From positions 1-64,000 of the forward strand of contig JADBXP010000019.1 in NCBI GenBank assembly GCA_020403455.1: a stretch of 64,000 nt of DNA, read 5' to 3'. The stretch comes from Chitinophagaceae bacterium (lineage in GTDB: Bacteria > Bacteroidota > Bacteroidia > Chitinophagales > Chitinophagaceae). Shown here piece by piece: positions 16,892-26,482 of this stretch. Below the pieces are notes generated by a model that worked only from the letters and a program-made list of their open reading frames with translations, had not been told where the DNA came from and ran no database searches. Each line of letters begins with the position of its first letter. The first letter of the stretch is position 1. Position numbers and translations under genes: made by a program.

Positions 16892-19800
16892 TTAGATCGT
16901 TTTGTTAGAAAGAATGGGTTGATCGCTCACTGCTTGCCGTCGCTCCAACACTTTTTTATAATCACGCGGAAATACCTTGACAAAATTTTTCACTTGTTGT
17001 TGCAAGTTCGATAGGATGAATGCCGCTATGCTACTGCCTGTCAGTTGGTGGTGTTTACTTAGCAGATTCTTTAGTAGCACAATGTCTTCAGTCCCCACCG
17101 GATCGAGATCAACCATTTCCCGGTTGCAGTTGCCGGCAAACTGCTCTGCCACATCATATACATAAGCAATTCCTCCACTCATGCCTGCAGCAAAATTTCT
17201 TCCGGTAGCACCCAAGATCACTGCAATCCCACCGGTCATGTACTCGCAGCCATGATCTCCGACGCCTTCTACAACCACACTTGCTCCTGAGTTGCGCACT
17301 GCAAAACGTTCTCCTGCCTTACCACGAATGAAGGCCTCACCGGAAGTAGCTCCGTAAAATGCTACGTTTCCAATGATGATGTTTTCTTCCGGAACGAAAC
17401 TGGACTGGCGGGAAGGATATACAATTAACCGTGCGCCACTCAATCCCTTTCCAAAATAATCATTGGCATCACCTTCGAGCTCGAGCGTTACTCCACGTGC
17501 ATTGAAAGCCCCGAAGCTTTGTCCCGCTGTACCGGCGAATAAAAAATGTATCGTATCATCCGGTAGACCGTCTGCCCGGTATTTTCTACTGATCTCGTTC
17601 GACAGCATAGTGCCCGTGGCCCTGTCTGTATTTTTGATTGGAAAGGAAGCCCGTATTTTTTCTCCCTTTTCAAGGGCCGGTTGTGCTGCTTGCAGCAAAC
17701 GCCAATCGAGTACATCTGATAGTCCGTGATCCTGTGCTTCGCTGTGATATAAACCCGTGTCGGCATCTGCAGGTTCCTTGTATAAAATGGCTGAGAGATC
17801 CAGTCGGCTGTATTTCCAATGATTGATTGATTCGCGCATTTCCAATCCATCTACTTGTCCGACCATCTCTTCAACGCTTCGATAGCCCAGTTCTGCCATT
17901 AGTTCCCTCAGCTCTTGTGTGAGCATGCGGAAAAAATTCACTACGTGATCTGCATTGCCGGTAAACCGTTTGCGTAGCTCGGGGTCTTGGGTAGCAACTC
18001 CAACCGGACAAGTATTGAGATGACATTTGCGCATGAGAATACAACCTTCTACTATCAGCGCTGCAGTGGCTACCCCCCATTCTTCTGCACCGAGCAAAGT
18101 CGCAACCACAATATCACGTGCCGTTTTCATTTGTCCATCTGCCTGTACCACCACGCGGCTGCGCAATTTATTTTTCACCAGTGTCTGGTGTGTTTCTGCA
18201 AGCCCGAGTTCCCAGGGAAGTCCGGCATGGCGAATAGAGCTGATGGGTGATGCACCCGTTCCACCATCAAATCCGGAGATGAGAATTACATCTGCCTTGG
18301 CTTTGGCAACACCTGCCGCAATGGTGCCTACACCTGCTTTCGATACCAGTTTCACATTGATGCGGGCATGGCGGTTGGCATTTTTTAAATCGAAAATCAA
18401 TTGGGCGAGATCTTCGATGGAATAAATATCATGATGCGGAGGTGGAGAGATGAGTCCTACTCCCGGAGTTGCATGTCTCGTTTTGCCGATCCAGTCATCT
18501 ACCTTATGTCCGGGCAGCTGACCACCTTCCCCCGGCTTGGCACCCTGCGCCATTTTGATCTGAAGTTCATCGGCTTCGGTGAGATAGTAACTGGTTACAC
18601 CAAATCTGGCGGAAGCCACTTGCTTGATGGCCGAGCGCATGGAGTCACCATTGGCGAGAGGAGTGTAACGAAGTGCATCTTCACCTCCTTCACCTGTATT
18701 GCTTTTTCCGCCGAGTCGATTCATAGCAATGGCGAGTGTGGTATGGGCTTCCCAGGAGATGGAGCCGAAAGACATAGCACCGGTGGCAAAGCGCCGGTAG
18801 ATATTTTCTGCCGGCTCCACTTCATCAATAGGTATCGATGGTCTGGTTCTCTTCAATTGGAATAAACTGCGCAGGGTGCAAGCTTTCTCACTTTGTTCAT
18901 TGATGAGTCTTGCATATTTTTTGAATGTCTCGTAATCATTGTTGCGTGTGCTGTATTGCAGCAGGTGTATTGTTTGCGGGTTGAAAAGATGTTGTTCACC
19001 TTTTCGTTTCCATTGATAAATTCCGCCTACGGGCAAGCGGTTGACAGGAATTTCCGTGCGACTAAACCCGAAGAAATGCTTGGCCAATGTTTCCCTTGCT
19101 ATCTCATCGAGACCCATGCCACCAATGCGGGAAGTAGCGCCGGAGAAATATTGATCCACTACTTTGGTGTCGAGTCCGATGATCTCAAAAATCTGTGCGC
19201 CCTGATACGATTGTAAGGTCGAGATACCCATTTTGGAGAAGACTTTGAGCAGACCATCATTGACTGCTTTCACATAATTTTTCTTCAATTGGTCGGGGTC
19301 CAGTTCTGTGGAGATTTTGCCGCTTAGTTTCATATCGCGGATACTCGAGAGAGCCAAGTAGGGATTGATGGCAGTGGCACCAAAAGCTAGCAAACAAGCA
19401 AAATGGTGCACCTCCCATACATCACCTGCTTCTACGATGATGCCTACTTTGCCACGATATCCTTTGCGGATAAGGTGATGATGCACCGCACTGGTGGCGA
19501 GAAGAGAAGGGATGGGCGCATGTTCTGAATCGATGGCCCTATCGGTGAGAATGATCACTTCAAACCCGTCTTCCACCGCATCAACGGCATAGCGACAAAG
19601 CCGGTCAAGTCCTTTCTTCAAAGATCCTGCTGCTCCATCGGCCCTGAAGTAAGTTTGTAAGGTTTTTGCCTGGAAGATTCCGGTATCGATGCTGCGGATT
19701 TTTTCCAGCTCATGATTATTCAATACGGGATGTTGAAGTGCCACGCAATGGCAGGATAGGGGATCTTCTATTAGGAGGTTTCCATTGCTGCCTGCGAAAA

Positions 19801-21436
19801 CAGCCAACGACATGACCATGCGTTCCCGGATTGGATCGATGGGTGGGTTGGTTACCTGGGCGAATAGTTGTTTGAAATAATTACTCAGGTGTTGTGGTTG
19901 GTCACTGAGAATCGCGAGGGGTATATCCGTACCCATGGACCCCACAGGTTCTTTACCATCGAGTGCCATGGGGGCAATGATGGTGTCGAGGTCTTCGGTG
20001 CTGTAGCCAAAGGCCTTTTGGTATTTAAGTATCTGATCAGATTCCAGGTGGGTGAACAGAACACGCGGCTCGGGCAATTCTTCCAGCCGGATTTTATATT
20101 TATTCAACCAGGAAGTATAGGGTTTTTTGCTGCAGATGTTCTGCTTCAATTCTTCATCGCTGATGATGCGACCCAATTCCATGTTGACCACAAACATTTT
20201 TCCGGGTTGTAATCTTCCTTTTTCTTTTACCAGTGCCGGATCGATCGGCAATACACCTGTTTCGGATGCCATGATTACCCGTTCATCGTGGGTAACGATG
20301 TAGCGTGAAGGTCGAAGTCCGTTCCTGTCAAGTGTAGCACCAATGATTTTTCCATCGGTAAAAGAGATGGAAGCCGGACCGTCCCAGGGTTCCATCAGGC
20401 AAGCGTGGTATTCGTAAAATGCTTTTTTAATGGGGTCCATTTGGTCATTGCCATCCCATGCTTCCGGTATGAGCATCATCATCACATGTTCCAGTGGTCT
20501 GCCGGTGAGGGTGAGCAGTTCGATCATGTTGTCGAGGCAGGCAGAGTCAGATTGGTTGGGCTGAATGATGGGCAAGAGCATGTCCATTTCTTCCCGGCTG
20601 AAATAAGGGGTGGTGAAGCCTTGTTCACCGGTGCGGAGCCAGTTCAAATTTCCCTGGAGGGTATTTATTTCACCATTGTGCGCTATATAGCGGAAGGGCT
20701 GCGCCAGTTTCCAGGAGGGGAAGGTATTGGTGGCAAAGCGAGAGTGAACGAGCCCAAATGCTGAGACCACCCTTTTATCGCTGAGGTCGGGAAAATAATT
20801 TCTTACCTGCCAGCTGGTAAGTTGGCCCTTATAGACAATTGTTTTGTAAGAAAGGGAAGCAATGTAAAAACCTACCTCATCTTGTTGAACAGTATGTTGG
20901 ATGAGATGGGTGACATGGTTGCGGAGAACGAATAATTTTCTCTCCAATTCATCAGGATTTTGAATGGTATCGGGACAGCCCAGAAATACCTGTTCCATGC
21001 AGGGCACAACGGAAAGGGCGGTTGGACCGATACCCTCTTTGTTAACAGGTACCTTGCGGAAGCCAAGCAGGGGAAGTCCGAGCTTTTCCGCTGTACGAAT
21101 GAAAATATCGCGACAGGCTTCCCGCAGTCTTAAGTCTTGAGGAAAGAAAATACTGCCTACACCATAGCGTCCATAAGCAGGAAGTTGAATGCCCATTTTC
21201 AGGCATTCGTCAAAGAAAAATTCATGGGGCATTTGGAGTAATATGCCTGCCCCATCTCCGGTATTGTTTTCACAACCGCAGGCTCCTCGGTGTTCCATGT
21301 TTTCCAGAACCGTGAGTGCATCGCTGATGTGCTGGTGTGATTTATGTCCGCGTATGCTGGCTACAAAGCCAATGCCACAGGCATCGTGTTCAAAGCGGGG
21401 ATCATACAGGCCGGTGCCTGTGGAAGGGTAAGACAT
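16892..21436 (-). CDS. gltB: Glutamate synthase large subunit
   Basis: DACGIGFVASIRG; SGFDGGTGASPISSIRHAGLPWELGL; C-terminal gxgxg repeats; start trimmed to MSYPSTG. Confidence 0.96.
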   Translation of the reverse strand: MSYPSTGTGLYDPRFEHDACGIGFVASIRGHKSHQHISDALTVLENMEHRGACGCENNTGDGAGILLQMPHEFFFDECLKMGIQLPAYGRYGVGSIFFPQDLRLREACRDIFIRTAEKLGLPLLGFRKVPVNKEGIGPTALSVVPCMEQVFLGCPDTIQNPDELERKLFVLRNHVTHLIQHTVQQDEVGFYIASLSYKTIVYKGQLTSWQVRNYFPDLSDKRVVSAFGLVHSRFATNTFPSWKLAQPFRYIAHNGEINTLQGNLNWLRTGEQGFTTPYFSREEMDMLLPIIQPNQSDSACLDNMIELLTLTGRPLEHVMMMLIPEAWDGNDQMDPIKKAFYEYHACLMEPWDGPASISFTDGKIIGATLDRNGLRPSRYIVTHDERVIMASETGVLPIDPALVKEKGRLQPGKMFVVNMELGRIISDEELKQNICSKKPYTSWLNKYKIRLEELPEPRVLFTHLESDQILKYQKAFGYSTEDLDTIIAPMALDGKEPVGSMGTDIPLAILSDQPQHLSNYFKQLFAQVTNPPIDPIRERMVMSLAVFAGSNGNLLIEDPLSCHCVALQHPVLNNHELEKIRSIDTGIFQAKTLQTYFRADGAAGSLKKGLDRLCRYAVDAVEDGFEVIILTDRAIDSEHAPIPSLLATSAVHHHLIRKGYRGKVGIIVEAGDVWEVHHFACLLAFGATAINPYLALSSIRDMKLSGKISTELDPDQLKKNYVKAVNDGLLKVFSKMGISTLQSYQGAQIFEIIGLDTKVVDQYFSGATSRIGGMGLDEIARETLAKHFFGFSRTEIPVNRLPVGGIYQWKRKGEQHLFNPQTIHLLQYSTRNNDYETFKKYARLINEQSEKACTLRSLFQLKRTRPSIPIDEVEPAENIYRRFATGAMSFGSISWEAHTTLAIAMNRLGGKSNTGEGGEDALRYTPLANGDSMRSAIKQVASARFGVTSYYLTEADELQIKMAQGAKPGEGGQLPGHKVDDWIGKTRHATPGVGLISPPPHHDIYSIEDLAQLIFDLKNANRHARINVKLVSKAGVGTIAAGVAKAKADVILISGFDGGTGASPISSIRHAGLPWELGLAETHQTLVKNKLRSRVVVQADGQMKTARDIVVATLLGAEEWGVATAALIVEGCILMRKCHLNTCPVGVATQDPELRKRFTGNADHVVNFFRMLTQELRELMAELGYRSVEEMVGQVDGLEMRESINHWKYSRLDLSAILYKEPADADTGLYHSEAQDHGLSDVLDWRLLQAAQPALEKGEKIRASFPIKNTDRATGTMLSNEISRKYRADGLPDDTIHFLFAGTAGQSFGAFNARGVTLELEGDANDYFGKGLSGARLIVYPSRQSSFVPEENIIIGNVAFYGATSGEAFIRGKAGERFAVRNSGASVVVEGVGDHGCEYMTGGIAVILGATGRNFAAGMSGGIAYVYDVAEQFAGNCNREMVDLDPVGTEDIVLLKNLLSKHHQLTGSSIAAFILSNLQQQVKNFVKVFPRDYKKVLERRQAVSDQPILSNKTI

Positions 21437-21681
21437 ACCGATCGGTTTGAGGGCTAAAAAATGCAAAGGCAGTATTCGTCAACGGAAATTACTAATAAAT
21501 TGCCAATAAATATGAATAATTATTAACACAATATTGACTTTTTTAAAAACTATTCAATGAATAAGACAAATATTAGATAATGTATAACAAATAATGTCAA
21601 TTGGCTAATAAAGGGAGATGAGTTGCCCAAGCAGCTTATCCAGATGCCTCTTTAAATGAAAAATCAATTGGTGGGAAATTC

Positions 21682-22521
21682 TTACACCATTACTTCTACC
21701 CAATGCTGGGTACAGCCCGTAAATGTATGGGTGGGTTGAGCCGCACCGGGCGGGAAGAGTCCATACAGCGTACTACCACTTCCACTCATGGAAGCATACA
21801 CTGCGCCGGACAGATACATTTTTTCTTTCAGTGAGGCCAGTTCGGGATGCAGTGGGAAGACAGAATCTTCAAATTGATTGCGGATATGATTTTTCCATTC
21901 GCTGATGGGCAGGGAAAGGAGTTGTTCAAGCGGCACTGACAAAGGTTGAGGAATTACCCGGGAGAAGGCTGCTGCAGTTGAGACATGAATACCCGGATGC
22001 ACCAACAATACCCGGAAACCTTCGAGGGGAACATTCACAGGTTGGAGTATTTCCCCCCGGCCTTCGGCGAGGGAGGGGACAGGGTGTAGGAAGAAGGGAC
22101 AATCGCTGCCGAGTTGCAGTGCGATGCTCTGCAGGGTTGTCATTGGAATCTCCGTGCGAGTGAGTTGGCGCAGGAGCAGCAGCATGTTACTGCCATCTGA
22201 ACTTCCACCTCCCAGTCCGGCACCCATGGGAATTACTTTGTGCAGGTGCATTTGTACGCGTGGTAATGCCGGATCATGTTGTCGCAATAATTGCCAGGCA
22301 CGAACACAAAGATTGTCTTTGCTGTCACCCGCAACAGGTAGTCCGCTACTGGAGAATTGCACATCTTCATTGCTGTCTGTATGGACTGCGATACATTCAA
22401 TGGCATCACACAATTGCACAGGAAGGAACAGGGTAGAAAGATCGTGGTAGCCGTCGGATCTTTTAGCGGTAATATATAAACCCAGGTTGATCTTAGCGGG
22501 CGGAAAAGCGACCATGGTCAA
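21682..22521 (-). CDS. ispE: 4-diphosphocytidyl-2-C-methyl-D-erythritol kinase
   Basis: FPPAKINLGLYITAKRSDGYHDLSTLFLP; IPMGAGLGGGSSDGS. Confidence 0.95.
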   Translation of the reverse strand: MTMVAFPPAKINLGLYITAKRSDGYHDLSTLFLPVQLCDAIECIAVHTDSNEDVQFSSSGLPVAGDSKDNLCVRAWQLLRQHDPALPRVQMHLHKVIPMGAGLGGGSSDGSNMLLLLRQLTRTEIPMTTLQSIALQLGSDCPFFLHPVPSLAEGRGEILQPVNVPLEGFRVLLVHPGIHVSTAAAFSRVIPQPLSVPLEQLLSLPISEWKNHIRNQFEDSVFPLHPELASLKEKMYLSGAVYASMSGSGSTLYGLFPPGAAQPTHTFTGCTQHWVEVMV

Positions 22522-22551
22522 TGGGTTGATGTACCGGTTATTTTTTGCCGG

Positions 22552-23142
22552 TTATTTTCTCTTATTGATTTCATCGCGGATGGCGATGGCCCTGATATAA
22601 TCTTCCTGGTCCAAAACTTCCTGCAACAGCTGTTCCAATTCTTCCAGCGACATGCGGGATAAATTGCCGGAGGCAAGTGCGGAACTTTTTTCCGGTTCTT
22701 CCGGCTCAGGAGAAAAAGCGGGCTCATTCATTCTCTTATCCTGCTTATCTAATTTCTTCAACACATCTTCGTAGATATAGATCGGACACCCAAAGCGAAC
22801 AGCAAGGGCCAATGCATCACTGGTTCTGCTATCGATTTCAATGATATCATTCTCCGTGTGGCAAATCAGTTTGGAATAAAAAATTCCTTCCTGCACATCA
22901 CTGATGACAATTTCCTGTAAGTCCACATTCACTGCCTTCATGAAATTTTTCATAAGGTCATGCGTCAGTGGTCTGCTGATCTGCATATTCTCGAGAACAA
23001 CTGCGATCGATTGTGCTTCCAATGGTCCGATCACGATGGGCAGACGCTGTGATCCATTCACTTCCGCCAGCACGATTGCATAGGAAGTGGATTGGGTAAC
23101 GCTGTGTGAAAGGGCTACAATTTCAAGTTCTATCTTTCTCAT
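22552..23142 (-). CDS. Bifunctional nuclease (DUF151) family protein
   Basis: LPIVIGPLEAQSIAVVLENMQISRPLTHDLMKN; RTSDALALAVRFGCPIY; start trimmed to MRKIELEI. Confidence 0.92.
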   Translation of the reverse strand: MRKIELEIVALSHSVTQSTSYAIVLAEVNGSQRLPIVIGPLEAQSIAVVLENMQISRPLTHDLMKNFMKAVNVDLQEIVISDVQEGIFYSKLICHTENDIIEIDSRTSDALALAVRFGCPIYIYEDVLKKLDKQDKRMNEPAFSPEPEEPEKSSALASGNLSRMSLEELEQLLQEVLDQEDYIRAIAIRDEINKRK

Positions 23143-23248
23143 GGGTAGACAAAAATACTTGAATTTGGCGGATTGTAAAACAAGAACCTCCAAAACAACC
23201 ATCGGATATTACTGGTGCCGATAAGTCCGGTTACAGTACTTTTGCAAC

Positions 23249-25174
23249 ATGCATTATGTATCAGCGGAGGGATTGACAAAAAGTTATGGGGCTGAACCCC
23301 TTTTTCGTTCCATTTCCTTTCACATCAGCGAGGGAGATAAGATTGGGCTCATCGCCCGCAACGGCGTGGGGAAGTCCACCTTATTGCGCATTTTGAGCGG
23401 TCAAGAACCGCCGGATGAGGGAAAATTGTTCATTCACAAAGACCTGACGGTGGCCCTGTTCGAGCAAGACCCTGTTTTCAATGAAGAGGGTCTGGTCAGT
23501 GACCAGCTTTTTCATTCCAACCACCCCGTGGTACAATTGATACGTGCTTATGAAAATGCCGTGGAAGAGCAAGATGAGGCTTCGCTGCCTGAACTCCTTG
23601 ATCGCATGGATACCTTGCAGGCATGGGATTTCGAGGTGAAGGTGAAGCAGATTGTTACCCGACTGGAAATCAATTTTCTTCGGCGGCCAGTAAGGGAACT
23701 GAGTGGTGGACAAAGAAAGCGGCTTGCACTGGCGCGTACATTGATTGATATCGGATTCGATCACCGGCATACTTTATTGATGATGGACGAGCCGACCAAT
23801 CACCTCGACGTAGAGATGATAGAATGGCTGGAGCATTATCTGCGCCAGGAAAGAGTTACTCTTTTGTTGGTTACCCACGATCGCTATTTTCTCGATGCAG
23901 TGACAGATGAGATCTGGGAACTGGAACGCGAGCACCTCTATGTATATAAAGGCGATTATGCCCATTATATGGAAACCAAGGCTGCACGTTTGGAAAGTGA
24001 ACAGGCAGGCTGGGAGAAGGCCCGCAATCTTTATCGCAAGGAATTGGAATGGATGCGCAAACAACCACGGGCGCGCACTACCAAAAGCAAGAGCCGCCAG
24101 GAAAATTTTTATCAGCTGGAAACACAGGCAGCCAAAAAACCTGCGGAAGCAGCCCTGCAATTACAAATGAAAATGAGCCGGCTCGGTGGAAAAATTGTCG
24201 AGCTGAAAAAAGTGTACAAGAGTTACGGCGATCAATGCATCCTGAAAGGTTTTGATTACACATTCAGTCCGGGCGAACGGGTCGGGGTAATCGGCCGTAA
24301 CGGCGTCGGGAAATCTACTTTTTTACAAATATTACAGCAACTGGTTCCACCGGATAGCGGGAAAGTCAACATAGGAGAGACGGTAGTGTTCGGGCATTTT
24401 TCTCAACAGGGATTGACCATACGTGAGAATGTTCGCGTAATCGAGTATGTAAAATCCATCGCTGAAAATTTTCCACTGGCTTCCGGTGGAAGTCTCAGTG
24501 CAGCTCAGTTCCTGGAATTGTTTCTCTTTCCCCCCGCCAAGCAATATACGATGCTGGAATCGCTGAGTGGTGGAGAGAAAAAGCGGTTACAGTTGCTGAC
24601 GGTTCTGTTTGCCAATCCGAATTTTTTGATCCTCGATGAGCCAACCAATGACCTGGATTTGCCTACGTTGGCTGTCCTGGAAAATTTTCTTTATGAATTT
24701 TCAGGATGTGTTCTGATCGTATCGCATGACCGGTATTTCATGGATCGTTTGGTGGATCATTTATTGGTGTTGGAAGGAGAGGGGGTCATACGTGATTTCC
24801 CCGGAAACTATACCCAATACAGGTTCTGGCAACAGGAACAGGAGAAGACTGATCAGATGAAGAAAGAGCAGCCCAAATTGCAGGAGGAGAAGACCGAAGC
24901 CCTTGCTGCTGGACAGTCTGTACCATCTGCTGCTCCGGCATCGGTTGTAAAACGCAAAATGAGTTACAAGGAAAAAAGAGAATGGGAACAGATTGAAAAA
25001 GATTTGGCAAGATTGAATGCAGAAAAGGATGCTCTGCTGCAGAAGATGAGCAAGGGAGATCTTCCGTTCAACGAACTTGAGTCTGCAGGTCAGCAAATGA
25101 CGCAGGTGCAAATGTCATTGGATGAATTGGAAATGCGTTGGCTGGAGTTGAGTGAATTATTGCCAGCAGGTTGA
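23249..25174 (+). CDS. ABC-F family ATPase
   Basis: Two ABC cassettes: GVGKSTLLRILSG, LSGGQRKRLALARTL, DEPTNHLD; GVGKSTFLQIL, LSGGEKKRLQLL, DEPTNDLDLPTL. Confidence 0.95.
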   Translation: MHYVSAEGLTKSYGAEPLFRSISFHISEGDKIGLIARNGVGKSTLLRILSGQEPPDEGKLFIHKDLTVALFEQDPVFNEEGLVSDQLFHSNHPVVQLIRAYENAVEEQDEASLPELLDRMDTLQAWDFEVKVKQIVTRLEINFLRRPVRELSGGQRKRLALARTLIDIGFDHRHTLLMMDEPTNHLDVEMIEWLEHYLRQERVTLLLVTHDRYFLDAVTDEIWELEREHLYVYKGDYAHYMETKAARLESEQAGWEKARNLYRKELEWMRKQPRARTTKSKSRQENFYQLETQAAKKPAEAALQLQMKMSRLGGKIVELKKVYKSYGDQCILKGFDYTFSPGERVGVIGRNGVGKSTFLQILQQLVPPDSGKVNIGETVVFGHFSQQGLTIRENVRVIEYVKSIAENFPLASGGSLSAAQFLELFLFPPAKQYTMLESLSGGEKKRLQLLTVLFANPNFLILDEPTNDLDLPTLAVLENFLYEFSGCVLIVSHDRYFMDRLVDHLLVLEGEGVIRDFPGNYTQYRFWQQEQEKTDQMKKEQPKLQEEKTEALAAGQSVPSAAPASVVKRKMSYKEKREWEQIEKDLARLNAEKDALLQKMSKGDLPFNELESAGQQMTQVQMSLDELEMRWLELSELLPAG

Positions 25175-25223
25175 TAAACCTACATGAACCCCCCATGAAC
25201 CCTACCTGAACCCAACTTGAACC

Positions 25224-25676
25224 TTACGTGAAGCTGATCAACTCGACTTCAAATACCAGGGTGCTGTTCGGGCCAATGTGGCTGCCCACTTGTCTGTCAC
25301 CATAGCCCAGCTGGGGAGGAATGAACAATCGCCATTTACTGCCAACGGGCATTAATTGCAGGGCTTCCGTCCAGCCTTTGATAACAGCTGACAGGGGGAA
25401 ACTCGCTGGTTGTTGTCTTTGAACAGAACTATCGAATACAGTACCATCAATTAGGGTACCATGGTAATGACAAGTAACTTTATTGTGCAGACTTGGTTTT
25501 GGACCATCACCCATATGTAGCACTTCATATTGAAGTCCGCTCGTCAAACTCACAACACCTTCTTTTTGTGCATTGTTTGCCAGAAAGGTTTGTCCTGCTT
25601 CCAGGTTGGCTTTGGCCTGTGCCGTCTTTTTTTGAGCGAGGAAATCAGCTATTCCCATAGATTTTATTTTTTGCAA
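25224..25676 (-). CDS. FKBP-type peptidyl-prolyl cis-trans isomerase
   Basis: VTCHYHGTLIDGTVFDSS...MPVGSKWRLFIPPQLGYG. Confidence 0.92.
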   Translation of the reverse strand: MQKIKSMGIADFLAQKKTAQAKANLEAGQTFLANNAQKEGVVSLTSGLQYEVLHMGDGPKPSLHNKVTCHYHGTLIDGTVFDSSVQRQQPASFPLSAVIKGWTEALQLMPVGSKWRLFIPPQLGYGDRQVGSHIGPNSTLVFEVELISFT

Positions 25677-25678
25677 AA

Positions 25679-25906
25679 TTACGGGTTCTTATCCGTTCTA
25701 GTCGGATGAACCGGTTGAACGGTACTATCCGGCAGACCCAATTTTTTTTCCACTGCAGCATAGAGCAGGAGCAGTTGCATGCGCTGCCGGTAACTGATTA
25801 GTTTTTTAGCGGTAGCCCGGTGAATCAGCTGAAGCCACTGATCCATGAGTTCTTTTGTAATGATAGGTTCATTATTGGCTGGATTGTTATTTGTTGTGGT
25901 TTCCAT
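25679..25906 (-). CDS. Hypothetical protein (75 aa)
   Basis: ORF just upstream of the FKBP gene, same strand. Confidence 0.5.
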   Translation of the reverse strand: METTTNNNPANNEPIITKELMDQWLQLIHRATAKKLISYRQRMQLLLLYAAVEKKLGLPDSTVQPVHPTRTDKNP

Positions 25907-26071
25907 TGATAATGGTTTTTAGGTTAAAATACTTTACCGGACAAGTATAAATTCGGTTGTACAGCTCGCTGGCTTCAACTTATTTAGCTGCCCGGATACC
26001 GATACAATATTAGGCCATGGTCTATGCATTCGGCTCCGGGAAATCACCATTTTTCTAATGTATTTATACCT

Positions 26072-26470
26072 ATGAGATTGATTGAAAGATTAGAGCATTT
26101 CTTACGTGCCAATGGCATTACAGCTTATGCCTTCGAACATGCCTGTGGTCTTTCCAACGGCTATCTCGCCAAGCAATTGCGGGGACGGGGATCAGTGGGC
26201 TCCGATATCATCGAGAAGATTAAGTATAATTACCCTGAGTTGAGTATTGTCTGGCTTTTCACGGGGAAAGGGCAGATGGAAATACCTCCCCAGCCCACAG
26301 GCCAGGAGTCTATTTATGTTGAGTTGCGCGAAGAACAAGCACTCTTCTATACAGCTAAAGATGACGTAATCGCTTTATTGAAAAAGCAAATAGTACAATA
26401 TGAATCTTCCCTCGCGGAAAAAGATAAGATCATCCGCTTATTGGAAAATCGTTCACTGCTGCGGCGATGA
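26072..26470 (+). CDS. HTH-type transcriptional regulator (phage-repressor-like)
   Basis: RLEHFLRANGITAYAFEHACGLSNGYLAKQLRGRGSVGSDIIEKIKYNYPELSIVWLFTGKGQM. Confidence 0.7.
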   Translation: MRLIERLEHFLRANGITAYAFEHACGLSNGYLAKQLRGRGSVGSDIIEKIKYNYPELSIVWLFTGKGQMEIPPQPTGQESIYVELREEQALFYTAKDDVIALLKKQIVQYESSLAEKDKIIRLLENRSLLRR

Positions 26471-26482
26471 GATTATCCTACA

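Noticed and set aside
16977-21431. Plus-strand ORFs within gltB/gltD
   Set aside because: Antisense shadow ORFs of strongly conserved genes
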